Part shown: positions 34,680 to 44,829 of the stretch, piece by piece | Position numbering within the stretch: position 1 is the first letter of the stretch | Layout: the number at the start of each line of letters is the position of its first letter | Assembly (NCBI GenBank): GCA_946811695.1 | Contig: OX328123.1 | Span: 41,385,764-41,449,763, forward strand | DNA length: 64,000 nucleotides | Source of the DNA: Gonocerus acuteangulatus | Lineage: Eukaryota; Arthropoda; Insecta; Hemiptera; Coreidae | Direction of reading: 5' to 3' | The notes under the pieces: model-generated | Databases searched by the model: none | Told to the model about the DNA's origin: nothing | The model's input: the letters and a program-made list of their open reading frames with translations, nothing else | Made by a program: the position numbers and the translations under genes

Positions 34680-34993
34680 AAAAGTTAGAAGCTCTTCCAG
34701 ATGACAGTTCTCTAGAGAACAAATTGATTGCTTTCTTAACTAAATTATTACACTGTAAAAGACAGTAACCTTATCCCGAGGATAAAGATCAAAATAGGGA
34801 AAGTGTAGAAGGCCTTCAAGAAAACGATAAGAACAAAGACGATACGTTTTGGGTTTGTGATCCTAAACTTTGTAATTTAGATGACTCGACTTTGAAAAAC
34901 TTAGTATCTGCTTTCAAGTATATTATGCAGTTTACCCCTACGACTTTATTTACAACAATTAAGAAAGAAGTCACACCTGTTGTTGTTAAGATG
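34680..34993 (+). other. Possible decayed coding segment
   Basis: The plus strand can be read as KLEALPDDSSLENKLIAFLT, a stop, then VCDPKLCNLDDSTLKNLVSA and more, over about 300 bp with one or two stops. The composition looks coding-like but I do not recognise a family. It lies within the piggyBac-like element and could be host-derived or from another transposon. Confidence 0.3.
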
Positions 34994-35822
34994 TGTCGAA
35001 ATGTTTCTTAAAACATCAAATATAGGTTCTCCTTGCTAAGACGAATTCATTTGATACCCCACATGATGGGTTTCAGAAGGAATGATGGCTTTCCGATGGA
35101 ATAAAAAGTACAAACCGTCGTATGTAATATGATACTCCTGTATCAAGACCTACCTGTGAGCCAAGTTTAGTCAAAATAGGCCAAACGGTGTGGATTTGAA
35201 TAAGGAATAAACATACAGACAGACAGCTGAAAGACCTTTTTGGCCTAGCCTAGTGCATTCCCCGGACCAAGAACTACCTGTGTGCCATGTTTGGTCAAAA
35301 TCGGTCAAATCTTGTTGATTTGTATAAGAAATAAACAGTTAGGCAAACAGCTGATAGACGATTTTGAACTAGCCTATGACACTCCCCGGATCAAGACCGA
35401 CCTGTGTGTTAAGTTTTGTCAAAATCGGTAAAACAGTGTGGATTTGTGAAATGAACAAACAGACAGACAGACAGCTGATTGACGATTTTGACCTAGTCTA
35501 TGCCACTCCCGGATAAAGACCTACCTGTTTGCCAAGTTTTGTCAAAATCGGCCAATCGGTGTGTATTTGTATAAGGAACAAACAGACAGACAGCTGATAG
35601 ACAATTTAACCTAGCCTATGATTCCTCCCGTATCAAGACCCACCTGTGTCCCAAGTTTGGTCAAAATCGGTCAAACGGTTCGGATTTGTATATGGAATAA
35701 ACATACAGACAGACAGTTGGTATAAGATTTTGATCGAACCTATATGCGTCTAAATGTTTCTTAAAACATCAAATATAGGTTCTTCATACCGAGACGATTC
35801 ATTTGATACCCCACATCTTGGG
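34994..35822. repeat. 123-bp tandem array bracketed by 75-bp direct repeats
   Basis: Five head-to-tail units of about 119-125 bp (35130-35740), each with CAAGACCTACCTGTGTGCCA, AAATCGGTCAAACGGT, GGATTTGTATAAGGAACAAA and CAGACAGACAGCTGATAGAC. A direct repeat containing ATGTTTCTTAAAACATCAAA and GATACCCCACAT brackets the array (about 34994-35070 and 35749-35822), suggesting that the array arose inside, or was carried into, a duplicated segment. Confidence 0.8.
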
Positions 35823-36424
35823 TACAATACTGGCACCCCCCCCCCCCGCCCCGGAAGCGGAGTCAAACACAACTTTTCAGGATTTTTTTATTTTTTCCTA
35901 TAATAACACCCTCATATCTATCACCCTGCAAAATTTCAAGTCTCTAGCATCATGGGAAGTGCCTAATAATTTTGGTGAGTCCTATAAAACCAGATTTTCG
36001 ATCGCTCAGAAACTATTCGATGTAGAATTATGAAAATTTCCAGTTTTACTCACATCTAGTAGTATAATACCTGTGTATAATTTCATAACTTTATCTTTTC
36101 CTGGTTGAAAGTTATGAGAGGGTAAAAATCGGCTCTAAGGCCTCCTGTAATATACACACAGTATGCTTAGGCCGGAACTTGGCCTGGCGCACTACCGAAC
36201 TCTGGATCGTATGTGACCCTGGTTAGGGAATAATTTACATTGAGAGTTGATTAAAAAAAGAATAGTGCTTACCTGACAGACGTGGTCCGTGGCTTCTTCG
36301 GGACGGTCTAAGAGGGTACTTGCAGCCCTATGACGTTCGAGTGCGGGTATGAAGAGAAATGTGCAGTTGTCTGCCTAGTGGGTCGGATACGACCCGTATG
36401 TTTATAGAGGAGTGTTTAATACTA

Positions 36425-37150
36425 TTGAAAATAACTTCATTGTAGTTTGATAGGAGAATAAATCCTATTCAAAAAGAGAAAAAAATGTTTTTTTGGAGAT
36501 CTATATCCGGCTAATCCCATTCAGACAATGGAATGCACTTTTTTATCAAATTTTTTTTTTGTTCGATGGATATATGTTCAGTCCCACACACGTGTAAATA
36601 TGAGCAAAAGCATTCGAATCCCTTCAGCCATGAATGTATCTCCAAAATTAAAATATCTGGAGGGCTGGAAAGCATTTCAAGGTTGACAGAAAAAGTATTT
36701 TTTTCCATTTTTACCAAAATTGACAAAAGTTTGGTAAAAATGGAAAAAAATTGACAGGAATTATGTATGATTGATATTTTTTTTTAAATTTCATCTAGTA
36801 GTATCGGAGCAATCATTTTACGGGCTTTCAATAATTCCAAATCAACCAGAATGAATTCGATATACTTCGGTGTTGTCAGTCTAGAAAAAAGAAAAAGAAA
36901 GTGGAGTGAAAATGTGTTTCGGACCTGATTTTTTTATTTTAGGTGAAGAAGAAAAATATTATATTGCACCTACCTAAGTTAAAAATTGAATCTGAAAATT
37001 GTAATTTAGTAGCGGCGCTTTCTCTTACTTATAAATCGCTTCAGATAAATAAAAAATGGTCCTGTCGATCTCAAGCTTTAACTCGCATTACTGTAATATG
37101 AAGGTATTAGAACTGGCATGGGGTTCTGGTCCTAATGAGTTAATGTAAAC
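36425..37150. other. Unassigned DNA with a 21-bp perfect hairpin
   Basis: At 36698-36750 arms with TTTTTTTCCATTTTTACCAAA-type sequence (21 bp, perfect) surround an 11-base loop. TTGACA occurs before, within and after the hairpin. Nothing else is recognised. Confidence 0.5.
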
Positions 37151-37152
37151 AA

Positions 37153-37952
37153 TTAACTAAAGATATACAGTATGGATTGGTTTGTTTTAATAATTTGAGT
37201 ATCTTTGACAGAAAATGTAGAAACGATAATGGGATGTGTACTGTACATGTTTTGTATGGAGAGTAACGAACTTAAGGAGTCAGTAAAAAGAGTTATGTTG
37301 TGATTTATTCTCTCTTGAACGTTTGTTAGTGTTAACAATTCCATGCAGTTCAGCTTTATATACAGTCGTTTCGTCTGGTAGTTTCAGTAGGAAAGTGTTG
37401 TCGTCAACAATTGCAGCTGCTACTGTTCCGAATTTCGTCTTGGATCCGTCGATGCGAGTGCACAACGTTTCAGTATCTCGTCGCATCATTAAGCTCGATA
37501 GATTTTTATAAAATACAGTCGACATTGGGTCGGTCTTTTTGTATTTTGTTAGCGTCAAGTCAATCCTTAAGTTCATTACTCTCCAAGGTGGAATGTCAGT
37601 GAATGTGTTTGTTAGAATAGATGTTTCTGTTAGGATGTGGAACATTCTATCTTCTAAAACTATTGCAATTAATGGTTTTCTTTCACAGTTTGTCATTATG
37701 TACCTATTTCTTAAAATTGATGTTATTTATAAAATCAGTCACACGTGGTTCGACTTTATAATAAATTTAGAGCAGACCATTCTGATATGCAGTGGTGGTT
37801 CTCCAGCTAATGCACACACGCTTTCTGAAGGGCTGCTCCTAAATGCTCTTGTCGTGAGCCTTAGTCCAGTATTGTGTATTGTGTTGAGTAGTTTAAGAGC
37901 GGTTAGGGTGGCAGAAGAATATAATACACGCCCATAATCCAGAAGAAACCTG
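37153..37952 (-). pseudogene. I-type LINE: RT C-terminus and RNase H
   Basis: The minus strand begins FLLDYGRVLYSSATLTALKL, then IHNTGLRLTTRAFRSSPSES and AGEPPLHIR, the conserved end of a LINE reverse transcriptase. After a break it continues (37696 to 37280) to CTRIDGSKTKFGTVAAAIVD and KAELHGI, then in another frame to ITLFTDSLSSLLSIQN. The D (IDGSK), E (AELHGI) and D (FTDSLS) are the three classic RNase H catalytic residues, so the LINE belongs to an RNase H-bearing clade such as I. Stops and a frameshift within RNase H make it inactive. Neither end of the LINE was located. Confidence 0.85.
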
Positions 37953-37959
37953 GTAAAGA

Positions 37960-38764
37960 TTAGAAAAAGTAATTAATGATTCCCGAATTTAAGTAAAATT
38001 TAATTAGTGGTCCCTGGGCTGTGAGCCTAACTGAAAAGCTGTCTTGGTGACAAGGAACCCCCACCATTAAAGTTTCCCCGATAAAAACCTCGTGTGCTCA
38101 GGGAAGGGAAGGTTCGACGAGGAGGAGTTCTCAGCAGGTGGTCGCCTATCGATCCTAAACCCCTAATCACGTAGCCTCTACTAATTCTACCACTAACTTC
38201 TCTCTAATTGTTTGGGATCTCTAGTCGCTAGAGTCAAGAGGGCCTTCATAACCGGATTTAAGCCCTATTCTCTCCGCGCCCCCCTCAATTCTGATTTTTT
38301 ACCGATACATAATTCCCGAGAGATTGGCTTTGTTACAATTGGATTATTGTAGGACACGACTATTGAGTGTGATTTACCGAAATTCTATCAATTAATCGAG
38401 TCATTTAATAAATAATTTAAATCTAATTTTAATTCTCCTTATTAGAATACAGCTTTACATGAATTCTTAAGAAGTGTAGATGAAAATAAATTTGGTAGGT
38501 CTACCTAAACTTTAAGTAGGAACTGCCAATGTTGACTGGCTCCTTCCGAAAGTGACATGTCTGTGTATACGAGTATACAGACGTAAAATAAACCTATTTC
38601 TAAAGTGTGTCTATCTTATGTAGAAATATAAAGAAATGTTTAAACTTCAATATCGAAATAACATAAATGTCAAATATTGCACGTAAATAGTTCTGTATGT
38701 TTTTAGAATATACTGAGAAATTCTAGAAGACAGGTATGAAAAATTATGACTTTGTGGAAAATTA

Positions 38765-38833
<69 letters not shown>

Positions 38834-39560
38834 GGCTGGCAATACTCTCCCTTATGACGCTTGTTTGTATTCAGGTGGGTAGCTGTTACACGGCCTTTTA
38901 CAAGCTTATCACTTTCCGAAACTAACATCTGCCTCATTATATAGTCACAAGATCATTATTATGTACCCGTGACAAACTCTTAATTGGATCAATAAGTGTT
39001 ATCCATGTCTCCTTACTAGAATCCAAAAATATGTATTAAAGAACTTTTTTCTAGTGCTAGGAACTGATCGAATATTGCTACGTATAACTGGGTGCTATAC
39101 GTATAAAACTAATCAAAATAGTTTTAATGAAAAAAGCACTACAATTTTCGAGATTAAAAGAAAAAATATGAAATCATATATAGGAAAATATCACCAAAAT
39201 ATGCAAACGAAGCGCAACACCAAAAAAAAAAATAATAAAAAAAAAAATAAATAAATAAACTAATATACCTGTTTACGGGAAGAATGAAATGAAGCGATTA
39301 TTGTTTCCTGAAGTAATTAGATTTTCTACATAAAAGTCGGAATGTGAATTTCTTTAGAACACAACGGAACATTATCCGCCGAAAGTTGAGAAAATACCTT
39401 GACTAAAGTTTTAAATGAGTTGGTTTCGGTACCTTGAGGATGTGTTTTCTCCACTGTTCGGACCTCAGTATTATGAAGGTTTAGTAATTAAAATAACACC
39501 GGTTAAAAGATGTTATGAAAACACACCAAGATAATACACTTTCTGGAGGTCACAATTTTA
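37960..39560. other. Unassigned DNA with a short Jockey 3' match and (TA)n
   Basis: At about 38505-38560, AAGTAGGAACTGCCAATGTT followed by GACTGGCTCCTTCC matches the 3' untranslated region of the LINE at 52058-52098, probably a truncated copy. A (TA)n tract fills 38769-38830. A GC-richer block at 38020-38290 is unassigned. Confidence 0.45.
38769..38830. repeat. (TA)n microsatellite
   Basis: About 62 bp of uninterrupted TA. Confidence 0.95.
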
Positions 39561-39803
39561 TATGTGCATACATGATTTTGTTTTTTTCTTTTTCTAGAAC
39601 TTTCCAAAGGAATGTATCTATTGATGTTGCACTAATGAAAGAAGTTTTGAAAACTTTGCTCAAAACTTCACCGATCCTATCTACTAGATAGGACAGAATT
39701 CATTTTTTACAGATTTTCGAGCTTCTATCAGAATACCACTATTCTGTAACCATTCAAAAGAACATGCATGTCAGCAACTGATGATGGCACATATGTTCTA
39801 ATA

Positions 39804-40102
39804 AAAAAAAGAAAAAAAAAGAAAAAATCAGTCCCGTAACAGGCCACTAAGGGCCCAGAGGGGCAGATATTGTAGAGGTATCTGATTCTGAGGCACACTA
39901 GGGAGAAAGTGTGGTCAGTATTATGCTCCGGCCGCCTGATTTTCCCCTTTGCAGGTACCAATTTATTAATTAATTAAAGGCTGGGTGAGCCTAGGGACGA
40001 TCTGAGACCCCAAATCCCTACAAGAATAAATCTTTAGTGCACGCTCGGGTTTCGAACCTGGGTCCTCCAGTTCATTAGTCGAGTGGTCTACCCCTCGCCC
40101 CC
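39804..40102 (-). mobile_element. tRNA-derived SINE, family B, copy 1
   Basis: On the minus strand a tRNA-like head with B box GGTTCGAAACC (near 40050) leads into a body (TTTATTCTTGTAGGGATTTG, CCTAGGCTCACCCAGCCTTT) and an A-rich tail at 39804-39826. The target duplication is TATGTTCTAATA (39792-39803) and TATGTTTTAATA (40103-40114), 11 of 12 matching. A second copy lies on the plus strand at about 56085-56440. Confidence 0.85.
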
Positions 40103-40231
40103 TATGTTTTAATAGGTGCTGTGAAAAATAAAGAAGTCTTGTGGTGAGACTATTTGTTTTCACCTGCTTGAGCTAAACAACCCTACTACTGATAAAGCGT
40201 CAAATCTTGTTGCCTCTCTCCGTCAAATAAA

Positions 40232-40498
40232 TCTTTGATACAACTGCAAAGTATCGATTATGAAAAGCGGTTTGTACCTTATAGATGACTTTATATATAT
40301 TTTATCCTATGATATATTTTAATTAGACTTAATGCACACTTAATTAGACTTAATTTTTTATCTTCTGTAATTGATAATTATTTTTCTTTAATTTTCGAGA
40401 GTTTGCCACAATGTACATCAGTCCAACAGCAATCAGAAAAATTGAAAATGAAAAATGTGCTTTTTCACATTCGATACTTTACATTTGTATCGACGATA
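40232..40498. mobile_element. MITE with TCGTCGATAC termini, copy 2
   Basis: The ends TTTGATACAACTGCAAAGTA (left) and the complement of ATCGTCGATACAAATGTAAA (right) match copy 1 at 28872-29127, as do TTCGAGAGTTTGCC and AACAGCAATCAG in the interior. It is nested in repeat family L. Confidence 0.6.
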
Positions 40499-41203
40499 TA
40501 TGGACCTGAGTGTTTGTTTTTCGTCATGAAACTTACCCTATAGCTTTCGCCTTGCAAACGATTGATCGAATTCGTTAAGCAGCAAAATCGAGTCATCTTG
40601 AGGGGACTTCGGACCCAAATTACTAATTTTTCCAAACCGGCCGTAATTTCTGATTTATTGTAAGGAACCTTGGTATTGGTCCTGGGTATTTGTAGATAAA
40701 GGTGGGATTCAAACATAAACTAAATTATTGGAAGTTGAAATTCACTCTGTATTATGTTCGGACATTGGTTATTACTTCTACCTCTAGGGACGCTGAACAA
40801 GTGGGCTGTATCCGGTTTCTGCGTAGTTATGATTGCGGTCTTTGAAGGTGAAAATGTGAAGTTTTTGTGTCTTTATTAAATAGTGTTGTACCGCGTATAC
40901 ACAACACTATGGAAGACAGATTTGAGTCAGCTGTACTTTGAAATTACAAAAGAATCGATCTACTCATGTCGGGCATCGGTCATGTATGCATGGGTCGCAA
41001 CATTGGTTATTACTTCATACCAAATGTAATGTATACATCGCCATGAAGAGGATTGTATTAATATATTATGTAATAATAATGTATGTATATACACAATGTG
41101 CAAAAATAATTTTGTAATATCGTCATTTATGGTTGTAGAGTTGCGAAACGCTTACTAAATAAATAAATGATTATTCAATAAATGGTCCTTAGCTCAAATA
41201 TAT

Positions 41204-41508
41204 AGAACTGGCGAATAAGGTCAATAAAATTACACCACACACTTTCACACTTTTTATTTATCTTCCCTACATGTTTCGAACCATTTTGGGGCCTCTTCAG
41301 GGGAACATACTTAAAAATTAAATTCAGCCTCAACTTGAGGAAGGCTAGTGGCAGGTTCTATTCCTCAAGTTGAGGCTAAATTTAAGTTTTAAGTATGTTC
41401 CCCTGAAGAGGTACGAAAATGGTGCGAAACATGTAGGGAAGAGAACTAAAAAGTGTGAAAGTGTGTGTGGTGTAATTTTATTGACCTTCCGCCTTATTCG
41501 CCAGTTCT
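41204..41508. mobile_element. Foldback element, 137/146-bp arms
   Basis: Arms 41204-41340 and 41363-41508 are inverted copies (outer AGAACTGGCGAATAAGG; inner GCCTCAACTTGAGG) with a 22-bp loop. Direct repeats of 21 bp at 41155-41175 and 41507-41527 (TAAATAAATAAATG then TTATT, one mismatch) flank the unit and may be a target duplication. Both arms carry the CTGAAGAGG...CGAAACATGTAGGG phrase found in two other foldbacks. Confidence 0.75.
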
Positions 41509-41699
41509 AAATAAATAAATGGTTATTACTTGTACCACTAGAGGAACTGAACGTAGGCTCTGTATATATTCTATTCATTGAGTCAGCTGTTCATTACTAA
41601 CTTAAAATATCAAAGCTATTTTTTTTATTGTTTGTTGCCTGAGGAACGTACTTAGTTATGCTGCTCCTGCGTGAAGGACTTTTTTTGTGATAGGTATAT

Positions 41700-42934
41700 C
41701 TGTCTCCATAAAGTCGGTGTAAATAGCGTGTTTCATCCGCACGAAAGAGGGAAGAAATGCGCTAAATATAGATTTCCTTTGTTGCAAATGACGAATTGAT
41801 CCGTAAAAGAACATCCCATGATTTGCATGGGATTAAAACTGATTTAAGAGGGCAGTAGGTTATTAATGACTCTTATCCTGCATAAAAAAGGTTGCATGAT
41901 ACCAGCATAGGAGTTGGTCCGATGGAAACCTGTCATCTCACCATACGAAGGGCCTTAGCACACGAACTTTATTTTTTTATATAGTTCCTACGCTATTATT
42001 TTTCCAAATCACGCAGATTTGTGTATTTTTTAATTCATACACTGTACTTAAAAACACTAAAATATAATATAAGTTAGGTAATTTATTTATGGATTTGAGT
42101 GTCCTGATTATGTGCTCTTTCTCCTTCATCAAAGATAAAAACCACTTTTTATCGCGTTCTACTTTCATCCAGTCAATAGAAAATACAAAACCTAAACAAT
42201 TAAAAAAAAAATATTAACAAGTCTGAACAGTATTGTGCTTTTAATATATTTTGTAAAATTCTTTTATCAAAAGTGAAACGTGAAAAGTAACCATTCAAAA
42301 GCGATATGACGCTTGCGTTGGTGAAATATGCCCCACCCCCCTTAAATACGTCCATTTTAAGTTATAGTGGCACTAACAACAGGAACTGATGTCGAATGCT
42401 TTTATACTGAAGCCAAAGATTTAGCAGAGAATGAGAAAATGGAAGGAACTTACAAAAGCTGATTATAAAACATAGCCTTTGGCAAGTAATTAATGAAATT
42501 GTCAAAAATGTAATAATTAAGAATTCATAACTGTATAAAAATAGAAAAAAATAATAAAATAAAAAAAATAAAAAAACAAGAAAGAGAAAATAACTAAATG
42601 TAATTGATATTTAATCCGCGGGAAAGGTGGATTTGAAGAGTAATTAACATGTTATACCCTAAAAGACCTTCTCACATTTTCCGCAGGCTCACCAGATATA
42701 ATAATAGTACAACAAAACAATCCCACAAATTACTCTTCAAAGCCATCTCCCTCAGAACAAACACATATTCAATATATATTCATTATTTGTCGCTTCTGCA
42801 TCTAGGACATTGGTGCACGTCTATCTTAAGGTTGTCGCCCTTTATAAACATCCATAGTGAACATGGGAGTTTTATGCAGCGTGCCCTTAGAATAAAAAAC
42901 TCAATCTGCTGCAAGCGGGACCCGAACCCGTATC

Positions 42935-42977
<43 letters not shown>

Positions 42978-43225
42978 GTAACTTTCCATGAATTCATTAG
43001 TCCATGAAGTTTCGAAGAAAATACTTTCAACATCTAACAAAACTTTCGATTTGATTTTTAAAAACACTGATACTGCGTTATCTAAGCGATTTTCCATTTG
43101 TATAATGTTATTTTATTTATTTATTTAATTTTAGAACCAGCAACTAGGCGATTTGCTTTATAAAAAGGTGGGGCGCAAACAAAATATAAGATTTATATGA
43201 AACCATGAAAAGTCACAAATATTAT
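41700..43225. other. Unassigned DNA with (TA)n
   Basis: No gene is supported. At about 42915-42935 CGGGACCCGAACCCG resembles an imperfect minus-strand B box directly followed by (TA)n, possibly a SINE head fragment. Confidence 0.4.
42936..42970. repeat. (TA)n microsatellite
   Basis: A 35-bp TA tract followed by CACACA. Confidence 0.9.
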
Positions 43226-43504
43226 TTTAATAGCATTTATGGCCAACGGCCATAGCCACGTTGATTGCACCGGTTCCCGCTGATCACCGAGGTTAAGCAA
43301 CGTCGTACAGTGGGGTATAGGACTGATATTCTTGGTCAAAAATATTTCTGATGCTTAATTCATTTTCTTTGATCATATACTCTGAAAAATGGGTAATATA
43401 TGATTTCAGTAATGGGTTTTAAGGCAATAATAGGATTTTATTGTTTTAAATAATTTATAATTGTAAGGTATAATACGTATATTGTTATGAAGTTACTATA
43501 AATG

Positions 43505-43900
43505 TTAACAGATGACACACACACACACACACACACACAGGCACACACACACCACTTCCTTGAAATCATTCAGAAAGTAATGCCAATTTTGAATAAGCAT
43601 CCTTGTATTTATTTTCACGGGATGGGAGCTAGCTTTTTTTATATCCTTCAATATATCACCAGCTTCAGGATTACCTTCAGAATTAAATTTGTGTAGCATA
43701 CAGCCAATTCCACTGCCGTCTATAGTAGTATGAAACTTTTCTCTTTTACTGTCTTCTACTGCGCTCACTGGATTCTTCGAATCTATAAAATGGTAGCCAA
43801 TGTCTCATTCTTGCCCTTGGTAACAATAATGTACCCTGAAGCCACACTTCATTTTTTTTTGTACAAAAATATCTTCTTTTTTATGCACTACCATCCATTT
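43505..43900 (-). other. Coding-like segment shared by both Transib copies
   Basis: On the minus strand CGFRVHYCYQGQE, a stop, then GYHFIDSKNPVSAVEDSKRE and KFHTTIDGSGIGCMLHKF, then GDILKDIKKASSHPV can be read. Copy 2 has the same reading (HFIDSKNPMGAAEDSKREKF) before it breaks. The sequence looks like a former exon, but I recognise no domain and no RAG1/Transib catalytic motif. It could be captured host sequence or a diverged transposase piece. Confidence 0.35.
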
Positions 43901-43983
43901 TTATTTAAACTGTGATATGAAACGAGAAAATATGTGTTTGATTTAATTTATTTGTTTTTCTGAATAATTGTCATATTATTATT

Positions 43984-43989
43984 TTTTTT

Positions 43990-44045
<56 letters not shown>

Positions 44046-44085
44046 TATGCAGTGGCTTCTGAGGCCATTAGTACATCTAGTTGTT
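43984..44085 (-). repeat. SINE tail with 60-base T run inside Transib copy 1
   Basis: Read on the minus strand, TAGATGTACTAATGGCCTCA, then GAAGCCACTGCATAATA is followed by a 60-base A run. It is the same tail motif as other SINE-like sequences here. The corresponding A-rich tract in copy 2 (about 58964-59040) shows that the tail was present before the two copies separated. Confidence 0.65.
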
Positions 44086-44771
44086 CTTCATAATAATGGT
44101 TCTTTTTTTTTTACCCATGATGTCAAATACATATTGTCTAGTCATTATTTTGACTCCGGAAAACAACAAACATAAGAAATGCATTCATGAACTATGACAT
44201 TAACACGCATGTACATGTGTGCATGTACACGCACAACCGCGCGAATCCGCGATTTCTGATTATATATTCTTAAAGCTGACTACTTCCTTTCAATATTGAT
44301 ATAAAAACAACTGGTTGGAAATGCTTGGAAGTAAATCAAAAACCTTCGAGTAATGTCAAATTTGAAAAAGGCCAAAAGACTTTATATTTTCTTTTGTGGT
44401 TAAACTAATTAACAAATGGCTTAATTGTTGCTAAAAATCAATAAATGTACTCTCGTTTATCTGCCGTAGAGTGATCCATAACCAAAATTGCAATAAAAAT
44501 TCCAAGCTTGCGAAAAAATATTTTTTTACAGACATAAATATACGGAGGAAAGTTAACAACATATTAAAAACTGCAGACTTTGTTGTGGTCCGCCAGGCTT
44601 ACAGGCAATGTCAGGACAGAGATTAGCCTTACATGTTATGTGGAAACTATTCAACTATTTTTAGCACTAATTCAGTTTCGTCTCAGATAACTTTTACAAA
44701 ATAGACTTTTGGCCAGCATTTCATGGCAAATACCCCACTGTGCATCGGGCGTGGACAGTACCTGAATGGGC

Positions 44772-44829
44772 TTTTTGTTATGTTTAACGGTGTACCAAAT
44801 TGTTGGTACGCCGTTAAACATAACAAAAA
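44772..44829 (+). repeat. 27-bp hairpin forming the retroposon tail
   Basis: Arms TTTTTGTTATGTTTAACGG-type (44772-44798) and their complement (44803-44829) pair over 27 bp with one G-T wobble around a 4-base loop ATTG. It directly follows the 5S fragment and precedes the A-run and the 13-bp target duplication. Confidence 0.9.

Larger units (their letters stand above)
32963..36415. mobile_element. piggyBac-like element with nested insertions
   Basis: TTAA flanks both ends (32959-32962 and 36416-36419), and the ends match as inverted repeats: CCCTCCTCTATAAACGT on the left and ACACTCCTCTATAAACAT on the right. Both are followed by a palindromic subterminal motif GGGTCGTGTCCGACCC / GGGTCGTATCCGACCC. 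TTAA targets with such ends define piggyBac. The 3.45-kb interior holds a 64-codon acidic frame, a large foldback palindrome, (TA)n and a 123-bp tandem array, so no complete transposase remains. Confidence 0.75.
39580..41690 (+). repeat. Long dispersed repeat family L, copy 1
   Basis: Blocks here are collinear with 62165-63330: GTTGCACTAATGA...GAAAACTTTG (39630), GAACGATTGA/AACGATTGATCG (40555), the 143-bp monomer with CGGCCGTAATTTCTGATTTA (40630), GAAGTTTTTGTGTCTTTATT (40860) and GTAGTTATGC / CTTAGTTATGCTGCTCCTGCG (41650). Later insertions split this copy: a SINE (39804-40102), a MITE (40232-40498) and a foldback (41204-41508). It may be a Helitron-like or unknown large element; no coding region is visible. 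Confidence 0.5.
43306..44742 (+). mobile_element. Transib-like non-autonomous transposon, copy 1
   Basis: Left end: TACAGTG, 23 bp, then TCAAAAATA. Right end read inward: CACAGTG, 23 bp, then CCAAAAGTC. The spacers of both ends start GGGTA and end TGG. The target duplication is 5 bp, CGTCG (43301-43305) and CATCG (44743-44747). Transib elements are known for CACWRTG-type ends resembling recombination signal heptamers, 5-bp duplications and CG-rich CGNCG-like targets; all three are seen here. The interior (1437 bp) shows no transposase; it holds an (AC)n patch, a 60-base T run and a short minus-strand frame. It is homologous end to end with the inverted copy at 58302-59718. It lies inside 5S sequence. 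Confidence 0.85.

Noticed and set aside
41280..41440. Definite hammerhead ribozyme in the foldbacks
   Set aside because: Only the CTGAAGA and GAAAC boxes and a weak stem II are visible; stem III and the cleavage site were not found. Kept only as a low-interest hypothesis.
43306..44742. Dada-type transposon, because the insertion is in a 5S rRNA sequence
   Set aside because: Dada elements are recalled as having 6-7-bp duplications; here the duplications are 5 bp and the ends have the CACAGTG plus 23-bp architecture of Transib. The second copy is not in 5S sequence.
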